This document shows positions 54,433 to 59,005 of a stretch of 59,005 nucleotides of DNA, piece by piece. Positions within the stretch are counted from its first letter, which is position 1. Each line of letters begins with the position of its first letter. This DNA is from a virus. The notes beneath the pieces are model-generated. The model saw only the letters and a program-made list of their open reading frames with translations, had not been told where the DNA came from and did not search any database. The DNA lies in the IMG/VR virus record IMGVR_UViG_3300047321_000135, positions 1-59,005 of that record, one strand, 5' to 3'. A program made the translations under genes and the position numbers.

Positions 54433-54452
54433 TGCGTGAGTCGGTTTACGCG
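54433..54452. promoter_or_regulatory. Type A operator A11 (degenerate)
   Basis: TGCGTGAGTCGGTTTACGCG, between the stop of the 54464-54952 gene and its terminator. Confidence 0.6.
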
Positions 54453-54463
54453 GGTGCTGTGGG

Positions 54464-54952
54464 CTAGTCGTGCTCGTAGAAGTCGACGTCGATGCCCTCA
54501 CGTCGGACCGTCACGCTCGCGTGGTCGCCGAACGCCTCCATGAGAACGTTCTCGAACGCGCCGCCCTGGATCGCACCGCTGAGAGCCTGGACGCGGAGAT
54601 ACCGTGCCTCGTCCGGGCCCTCATACGGCAAGAACTCCCTCGTCTCCCACAGGTAGGGCCGGCGGCCAAGGGACGGATGCTCGCGGTTATCGGCCTCCAG
54701 GTCGTAGAGGTCGTCGACGTCCGCGTCAGCGTCCGTCCGCACCCACAGCCCGTACACGGAGAACTCGCACGGATCGCCGTCGTTGAAATACGGCGTGTAC
54801 TGCTGCCACCCGAACTCAGTGATCGTCGGATCGTCCAGTACGGCCTGCATGACCGGCTGGAGTTCCTCAATCGGCCGCTGAGCCACGCGAGTGCTCGGCG
54901 TGGTGTAGTCGCCCTCCACAGGGATGCCCAGGAAGTTCCGGGTACGGGTCAT
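54464..54952 (-). CDS. Hypothetical acidic protein
   Basis: 162 aa (MTRTRNFLGIPVEGDYTTPS). Acidic mid-section DADADVDDLYDLEADNRE, then a mixed fold ending FYEHD. ATG overlaps the stop of the DUF6915-like gene. No family recognised. Confidence 0.75.
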   Translation of the reverse strand: MTRTRNFLGIPVEGDYTTPSTRVAQRPIEELQPVMQAVLDDPTITEFGWQQYTPYFNDGDPCEFSVYGLWVRTDADADVDDLYDLEADNREHPSLGRRPYLWETREFLPYEGPDEARYLRVQALSGAIQGGAFENVLMEAFGDHASVTVRREGIDVDFYEHD

Positions 54953-55323
54953 GACGCGTCTCCTCCCGGAGTGTTGAGCAGCATGTGTGAAAGAGGAACC
55001 GTCTTACGACGAGCCCCGGACATCCATGGCGCGATGGCCATGCCAGCGATGTAGTCAGCTGGCGATGGCAGCCATCCGAGATCCTCCAGGATGTGCCGTT
55101 CGGCGATGAGGCGGACGGGGATCTTCTTCCGACCCACTGTTAGCGTGTCACCGAAGACGCGCTGACAGAGGTACACGCCGGCCGTGTGGTGGTACAGCGA
55201 CCGGTGCCGAACGTCGCCGATGATCTGCTTGGAGCTGTCGATGAACTCTTCGATCGGGAGGTACTCCTCCGGCTCGCCGCCCCACTTGCGGGCGGCCGAC
55301 TGTGCATGATGCCAGGAATTCAC
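54949..55323 (-). CDS. Hypothetical protein (DUF6915-like)
   Basis: 124 aa from GTG 55323 (MNSWHHAQSAARKWGGEPEE when read as Met), overlapping the upstream stop. The N-terminal HHAQSAARKWGG then IIGDVRHRSLYHHTAGVYL is a pattern I associate with DUF6915: conserved His residues, a possible metal site. IPVRLIAERHILEDLGWLPS follows. Function unknown. Confidence 0.75.
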   Translation of the reverse strand: MNSWHHAQSAARKWGGEPEEYLPIEEFIDSSKQIIGDVRHRSLYHHTAGVYLCQRVFGDTLTVGRKKIPVRLIAERHILEDLGWLPSPADYIAGMAIAPWMSGARRKTVPLSHMLLNTPGGDAS

Positions 55324-55727
55324 GCTGCCTCCCTGTGTGCCTTGTCGAGTGCCTCGTACAGTGCGGAGTTCTCGCCCTGGAGCGCGTCCTCCATATCGCG
55401 CAGCCGGTTCATCAGCCGCACGTCCGTCGCCACATCGCGCACGACGTAGCCGTCCTTGACGTTGCCTCCGCGCTTCTTGACGACCGCGCAGCCGAACGGT
55501 TCGCCAGCGTTGACGGCCTCCCGGTTCGCTTGCTTGATGTACTCGGGAAGGGTGATCGTCCGCTCTGCCTTCGCCTCCAGGGCGTGGAGGTACAGGCCGC
55601 TGATGTCGCCGATGTCCTTCGAGCCCATCTGAACGTTGCGATGGGCGGCGGGGTTGTGGTGCTCGCGGAGGTAGGCGACGATCAGCGATTCCCAGGCGGT
55701 CCCACGAGCCTTACTCGGATTGGACAC
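55320..55727 (-). CDS. PD-(D/E)XK nuclease, Holliday-junction-resolvase-like
   Basis: 135 aa. GTAWESLIVAYLREH at the start (Glu of motif 0), then SKDIGDISGLYLHALEAKAE with the GDI Asp and the ExK triad, and QANREAVNAGEPFGCAVVKK as the closing helix and strand. This layout matches archaeal-type Holliday junction resolvases, which cut branched DNA during recombination or packaging. It lies in the early operon near the replication genes. Confidence 0.8.
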   Translation of the reverse strand: MSNPSKARGTAWESLIVAYLREHHNPAAHRNVQMGSKDIGDISGLYLHALEAKAERTITLPEYIKQANREAVNAGEPFGCAVVKKRGGNVKDGYVVRDVATDVRLMNRLRDMEDALQGENSALYEALDKAHREAA

Positions 55728-55980
55728 TCGCCAGCCCCTCCCGCGCGATCTCTGCAGCTTCGGTGTAGCAGCCCCACTCTTCGCGGCTGATGCCCTCGTC
55801 GGAGGAGCGGAGTTCGTAGCCCCGGGTGTCGATGTCGTCGGCGATCTGCTTCCGGACGGCCGCCTCGATGTCCGCGACGACCCCCGCCTGCCGGTACGCC
55901 TTGTCGCCGTACCAGCCCTTGAAGACCTCCCAGACGGCCGGCGTGATCTCGTAGTCTTCGCCGTCGATCTGCATCGTCAT
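55711..55980 (-). CDS. Hypothetical small protein
   Basis: 89 aa (MTMQIDGEDYEITPAVWEVF). Helical and acidic. Starts on an ATGA overlap and ends inside the resolvase-like gene. No family. Confidence 0.7.
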   Translation of the reverse strand: MTMQIDGEDYEITPAVWEVFKGWYGDKAYRQAGVVADIEAAVRKQIADDIDTRGYELRSSDEGISREEWGCYTEAAEIAREGLASVQSE

Positions 55981-56309
55981 GCGCTCACCTCCCGCAGCTC
56001 CCGTGCCTTCGCGCCGAAAATGTCGGCCAGCTTCCCGTAGACGCGCTCGTCCGGGCCGGCAGTGGCGCCCCAGTACGCAAGCAGTGCGTCCTCCGCCAAG
56101 CCGTCCATCACGTCAGCCAACAGCGCACGGACGTCGACGTCGGGGCGGATCTCGGTCAGCGGGCCGGATTCGTGCTGAACATCGCTAATAGACGAAGTCC
56201 ACTCCGGCAGCCGTGACGTGCCGTTCGCGTACTCCGTGATCCTCAGCTCTCCGGGCCGAACCTCAGTCCAGGTGTCGCCGTCGCAGTCCTTGAACTTACG
56301 CTCAGCCAT
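55977..56309 (-). CDS. phiSA1p31-like small protein
   Basis: 110 aa. FKDCDGDTWTEVRPGELRIT … SISDVQHESGPLTEIRP follows the pattern D-x-D-G-D-x-W-x-E … YGPLTEV that I know from phiSA1p31-related Streptomyces phage proteins. A C-terminal helix pair follows. The same GPLTK/E ending occurs in two other genes here (57204-57611, 57683-58402). Confidence 0.75.
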   Translation of the reverse strand: MAERKFKDCDGDTWTEVRPGELRITEYANGTSRLPEWTSSISDVQHESGPLTEIRPDVDVRALLADVMDGLAEDALLAYWGATAGPDERVYGKLADIFGAKARELREVSA

Positions 56310-56652
56310 TGGCGCTCCTACGGTCGATAGCTTCGATCCACTTGACGCCGACGGCGACGGCCTGGATCAACTCCGCGCGGATCTTGGCGGGGTCGGACTC
56401 GGCCAGTGCCTCGTAGACCTCTTCGAGGAAGACGCCCGTGAAATCGGTCGTGTGGCTTGGGTCGATGTCGTCGTAGCTGCCGTCGTTGAGCGCCTTGTAG
56501 CGGTTCGCGAACACCTCGAACATCTGCCGCGCCTGGCGATTGGCGTTCTCCGAGCCAGCCATGTCCGGGAGGTTCTGTTCCCCGAAGAGCGCATCCTGTG
56601 CGGCTCGCTCCGCGGCGATCTCCACGAGGACACCGTTCGTTGCGTAACTCAT
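56302..56652 (-). CDS. Hypothetical protein, NTP-PPase-like
   Basis: 116 aa from ATG 56652 (GGAG upstream). GVLVEIAAERAAQDALFGEQ … FTGVFLEEVYEALAESDPAK … ELIQAVAVGVKWIEAIDRR. ExxxE and a second helix with Glu/Asp resemble the all-alpha MazG-like pyrophosphatase fold, which would control nucleotide pools. Moderate confidence in the fold only. Confidence 0.68.
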   Translation of the reverse strand: MSYATNGVLVEIAAERAAQDALFGEQNLPDMAGSENANRQARQMFEVFANRYKALNDGSYDDIDPSHTTDFTGVFLEEVYEALAESDPAKIRAELIQAVAVGVKWIEAIDRRSANG

Positions 56653-56786
56653 TCGCTCTCCACCTTTCTCATGAACTCCTCCGTCAGCCAGCTCCACGAG
56701 GCGTACACGCATCGCGGCCTGTCGAAGTGGACCGGCTCGTCGTCGGGCTCCGCGCGGACGATGCGGAAGGTCTCGCGGGCGGTCAC
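56649..56786 (-). CDS. 45-aa hypothetical peptide
   Basis: Starts VTARETFRIVRAEPDDEPVH from GTG 56786 (GGAGG 4 bases upstream), overlapping the upstream stop as GTGA. FDRPRCVYASWSWLTEEF has an aromatic cluster. Shares the stop region with the next ATG. No family. Confidence 0.6.
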   Translation of the reverse strand: MTARETFRIVRAEPDDEPVHFDRPRCVYASWSWLTEEFMRKVESE

Positions 56787-57013
56787 TCGTCCTCCCCGTC
56801 GCCCCAGTAGTCGCCGAAGGACAACTCCGACCCGGACCCGTCCTCAGCGGGGACGAACATGACGTAGTCGACCGCTGCACCCTTCGCACCGCCGGCCCTG
56901 ACGTTGGCCACGAGCTGCGCAGCGTCAGCCTTGTCATCCACGAACAGGCTCACTTGCTCGTCATCCGCTTGCCGCACGCGGACCCGGTAGCTTCCACCAC
57001 TGAAGATGCCCAT
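56783..57013 (-). CDS. Hypothetical small protein
   Basis: 76 aa (MGIFSGGSYRVRVRQADDEQ). Beta-alpha-beta pattern with acidic C-terminus (DYWGDGEDE). Overlaps both neighbours. Confidence 0.7.
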   Translation of the reverse strand: MGIFSGGSYRVRVRQADDEQVSLFVDDKADAAQLVANVRAGGAKGAAVDYVMFVPAEDGSGSELSFGDYWGDGEDE

Positions 57014-57207
57014 CAGCTCTCCTCCCGGTTAACCACCTGGACCACGGCGCCGCGCTTGAACGCAACCCCTATGGCCTCCCAGTACTTCGCGAAGTCCTTG
57101 CGCTCCGTGGCCGATCTGCGGACGCGGATAACGGCCTCGTCGCCGGCCATGCGGATGTCTCCCAGTGCGGGGGCGTGGGCGACGTCGATGGTGTGGATGG
57201 CGGTCAC
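57013..57207 (-). CDS. Hypothetical small protein
   Basis: 64 aa from GTG 57207, overlapping the upstream stop as GTGA (TAIHTIDVAHAPALGDIRMA). Mixed alpha/beta, basic C-terminal half. No family. Confidence 0.68.
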   Translation of the reverse strand: MTAIHTIDVAHAPALGDIRMAGDEAVIRVRRSATERKDFAKYWEAIGVAFKRGAVVQVVNREES

Positions 57208-57611
57208 TCGGTGACCTTCGTCAGGGGGCCGTGGTTGTGCACGACTTCGCCAAGGGTCCACGCCCAGTCGTTAGGCTGCGCGGTCGGACTCCCGTACCGG
57301 TATCGCCCGACCGGCGTACCGTCCGCGTCGATCACCCGGCGGATCTCGAAGTAGTCGCCTTCGTCGTCGCGGTAGAGGATGCCGTACTCGTAGACGATGC
57401 CCGACCACTCGAAGGTGTCTCCGTCTGCTGCCGACGCAGCCTCCGCGGGTGCCTCCGGCGCCGTCAGCGCGCGGTAGATCCGCTCTGCCAGACGGCCGCC
57501 GAACCCACCCAGGATGTCTCGCAGCTCCTCCGCGTCGTCCTCCGTCAGCGTGAGGACGACAACCTTCTCTTCCACCGTTCGCGTGCGGGTCTCGTACTGT
57601 GCCTCTGCCAT
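57204..57611 (-). CDS. phiSA1p31-like protein with coiled-coil start
   Basis: 135 aa. N-terminal helix VVVLTLTEDDAEELRDILGG, then FEWSGIVYEYGILYRDDEGD … LGEVVHNHGPLTKV. The second half is clearly paralogous to the end of 57683-58402 (EYEGVTYDVTARYRDRDNDV … YGPLTKI). Terminator downstream of its neighbour. Function unknown. Confidence 0.75.
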   Translation of the reverse strand: MAEAQYETRTRTVEEKVVVLTLTEDDAEELRDILGGFGGRLAERIYRALTAPEAPAEAASAADGDTFEWSGIVYEYGILYRDDEGDYFEIRRVIDADGTPVGRYRYGSPTAQPNDWAWTLGEVVHNHGPLTKVTE

Positions 57612-57648
57612 GCTGTCTCCTCAGCTCGGACGTGCCCCTACGCACTCA

Positions 57649-57676
57649 GCCCCCTGGCCACGTGGGCGCAGGGGGC
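57649..57676 (-). terminator. Terminator after the 57683-58402 gene
   Basis: GCCCCCTG / CAGGGGGC arms. Confidence 0.65.
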
Positions 57677-57682
57677 GAGAGG

Positions 57683-58402
57683 TCAGATCTTGGTGAGGGG
57701 GCCGTAGGCTTCCACGACGTCTCCCAGATCGTCGTAGCCGCTTCCGTGGAAGTAGACCTTCGGAGATCCGTCGGCGTGACGCTCGCCGGTGAACTCCCAG
57801 ACGTCGTTGTCCCTGTCTCGGTAGCGAGCGGTGACGTCGTAGGTCACGCCCTCGTACTCGAAGGTGCTCCAGTCGGTCGGCTCGTCAACCGGGGTCAGCT
57901 CCGCGACGTAGAACGTGCCGCTGGCCACCCGCACCTCGTACACATGCGGGTCACCGACGCTCGTCCGGAAGTCCTCCGTGTTAGACGTCACGACGCCGAT
58001 CTTCCCGTGCTGATCCTCCGCGTGCTTCGCGCGGTCCACCCGCACGCGGGTACCGACGGGGACAAGGGACGGCGCCGGCAGTGCGGTGAGGTTGTCCTCC
58101 GCGGCCGTTGTGTCGCCGACCTCCGCCTTCACCGTGTACCACGTGATGTACCGGTTCTTGTACGGGCCGGCCAGGATCTCCACGGGCTCCCGCTCGCCGT
58201 CCATCTTCGCCTTGTCGCCGACGGCAAAGGCGGGAAGGGCGGTCATCATCTCCGGCGACGTGGGCTGCTCGCCGCCGCTCGCCACGCGAACCATGTACCG
58301 GGTGTGTCCTCGCATGTCGGTGTACGGCCCGTACGCGACTTCAACCGTGTCGAACCATGCGTGACGCACCTTGTCTCCGACCTTGAACGTCTGCTCTGCC
58401 AT
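57683..58402 (-). CDS. Tandem KOW-like modules plus phiSA1p31-like domain
   Basis: 239 aa from ATG 58402 (GGAGAGAGC upstream). Three SH3-like modules start FKVGDKVRHAWFDTVEVAYG, FAVGDKAKMDGEREPVEILA and VPVGTRVRVDRAKHAEDQHG. The C-terminal 65 residues repeat the phiSA1p31-like domain of 57204-57611. Possibly a multivalent nucleic-acid or protein binder; a nusG-like link to transcription is imaginable because KOW domains occur there, but nothing here proves it. Confidence 0.75.
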   Translation of the reverse strand: MAEQTFKVGDKVRHAWFDTVEVAYGPYTDMRGHTRYMVRVASGGEQPTSPEMMTALPAFAVGDKAKMDGEREPVEILAGPYKNRYITWYTVKAEVGDTTAAEDNLTALPAPSLVPVGTRVRVDRAKHAEDQHGKIGVVTSNTEDFRTSVGDPHVYEVRVASGTFYVAELTPVDEPTDWSTFEYEGVTYDVTARYRDRDNDVWEFTGERHADGSPKVYFHGSGYDDLGDVVEAYGPLTKI

Positions 58403-58427
58403 GCTCTCTCCTCCATGCCAAGCGGAA

Positions 58428-58456
58428 GGCCCCCGCATCGTCGATGTGCGGGGGCC
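58428..58456 (-). terminator. Strong hairpin terminator after the 58475-58744 gene
   Basis: GGCCCCCGCA / TGCGGGGGCC 10-bp stem, then TTCCGC. Confidence 0.75.
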
Positions 58457-58474
58457 TGCGTGGGGGGTGGTCGG

Positions 58475-58744
58475 TTACTGCGCCGGGGCGTCGCCGATGA
58501 CGACGAGGCGGTCCGCGGTGACGGTCTGAACGGCCAGGGTCTTGCGTGCGATGAACCCGCTGTCGCGCCCCGTCGGACGGACCTTGACCTTCGGCACGAC
58601 GATGCCGGCCGCCTTGTCGCTCTTCAGCTCCAGGACGACGGCCTCCGACAGGCGGACCACGTTCCCCTGTCGCGATGCGTAGGACACGACGACACCCGGG
58701 CGGATCTCCGCGCCGGTGTAGTCGGTCAGTCGGGCCTTGCTCAT
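58475..58744 (-). CDS. Hypothetical SH3-like protein
   Basis: 89 aa (MSKARLTDYTGAEIRPGVVV from ATG 58744, GGAGAGAGC upstream). Beta-rich (VVVSYASRQGNVVRLSEAVV, TADRLVVIGDAPAQ), a small barrel of the same style as the KOW-like proteins. Single-gene unit between two terminators. Confidence 0.7.
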   Translation of the reverse strand: MSKARLTDYTGAEIRPGVVVSYASRQGNVVRLSEAVVLELKSDKAAGIVVPKVKVRPTGRDSGFIARKTLAVQTVTADRLVVIGDAPAQ

Positions 58745-58777
58745 GCTCTCTCCTCTTCGTGTGTATGCTCGTGAAAA

Positions 58778-58817
58778 CGCCCGCCCCTCCCTGTCGCAAC
58801 CGGGGAGGAGCGGGCGC
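58778..58817 (-). terminator. Terminator after the RDF-like gene
   Basis: CGCCCG and CCTCCC arms pair with GGGAGG and CGGGCG; GTTTTCAC follows on the minus strand. Confidence 0.75.
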
Positions 58818-58838
58818 TGTGCTGTGGTGCTCGGTGGG

Positions 58839-59005
58839 TCAGGCAGCCTTCGCCAGGTCCGCCGGCTGAGCGACCTCGTAGATACCGAGAACCTTGATGG
58901 CCGGCATGTTGTAGGCCACGTCCCGACCGGCCTTCGTGGTGTACGCCACGTGCTCGATCGTCAGCGACGCGCGGACCGGCTTGCCCGGGGCGGTCACCTT
59001 GCCGT
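58839..59005 (-). CDS. gp3-like recombination directionality factor, C-terminal part
   Basis: Open at base 59005 and stopping at 58839-58841. Reads GKVTAPGKPVRASLTIEHVA, then YTTKAGRDVAYNMPAIKVLG. The strand pattern LTIEHVAYTTKAGRDVxY is what I remember from the C-terminus of gp3-type RDFs, complementing the N-terminal motifs at 1-274. Read across the cut it finishes a 146-aa frame. A terminator follows. Confidence 0.6.
   Translation of the reverse strand, partial: GKVTAPGKPVRASLTIEHVAYTTKAGRDVAYNMPAIKVLGIYEVAQPADLAKAA

Noticed and set aside
52655-54439. 594-codon plus-strand frame opposite the primase-helicase
   Set aside because: Shadow frame; the Walker and Toprim motifs are on the minus strand.
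389-54452. CRISPR-like array interpretation of the repeated palindromes
   Set aside because: The copies are kilobases apart, palindromic and intergenic, with no regular spacers and no cas genes.

Overview
The window is a near-complete genome of a temperate, long-tailed (siphovirus-type) actinobacteriophage, most likely infecting Streptomyces or a close relative. GC is high (by eye about 60-65%), codon use is actinobacterial, GTG starts are common, and the structural proteins, large serine integrase, TerD protein and phiSA1p31-like small proteins are of the kinds I know from Streptomyces phages. Almost every gene is on the minus strand, and adjacent genes commonly overlap as ATGA, GTGA or TGATG. 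The two window ends fall inside one gene. The minus-strand frame leaving base 1 continues in frame at base 59005 and encodes a protein resembling the phiC31 gp3-type recombination directionality factor (RDF). The sequence should therefore be read as a circle cut inside that gene, possibly with a few hundred bases missing at the cut.

Layout on the circle. (1) Early/regulatory arc, about 42 kb through 59 kb and on to 7 kb: a DNA polymerase, a Toprim-primase/SF3 helicase, two PD-(D/E)XK nucleases, a phage sigma factor, TerD, a sortase-like protein, a SprT-like protein, the RDF-like gene and many small hypothetical genes. It is punctuated by terminators and by palindromic operators. (2) Late arc, about 34 kb down to 7 kb: a spike-like protein, an HNH nuclease, a Prim-Pol, small and large terminase, portal, MuF, scaffold, decoration and capsid proteins, connectors, tail tube, a tail chaperone pair with a G-GGA-AAG frameshift, a 1479-aa tape measure with a peptidase domain, baseplate and fibre proteins, endolysin, holin candidates, an HNH nuclease and a dNMP kinase. 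(3) tRNA cluster, 34.4-35.6 kb: four fairly normal tRNAs mixed with tRNA-like elements that keep the acceptor stem and T arm but have an abnormal body. (4) Integration/immunity segment, 35.8-41.5 kb: serine integrase, the only plus-strand regulators (a short GntR-type protein and an HTH protein) and small zinc-ribbon and membrane proteins.

Regulation is the most striking aspect. Four copies of a promoter-like element (GTGAAACAT, 11 bp, then CCCCACATAAC) precede the RDF gene, the exonuclease operon, the kinase operon and the sigma gene. A fifth copy, lacking exactly 10 bp, precedes the tRNAs. An 11-member palindrome family centred on AGTCGACT lies only in the early arc, usually at gene ends. 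A second palindrome (TTGTGTCGGCCGACACAA-like) overlays the -35 box of promoters with a constant 18-bp spacer. A roughly 100-bp nested inverted repeat is duplicated at 5.1 and 35.8 kb, each time behind one of the conserved promoter elements, so the two copies bracket the whole late arc.

Limits: all family assignments come from reading motifs. No search, folding or alignment program was run.
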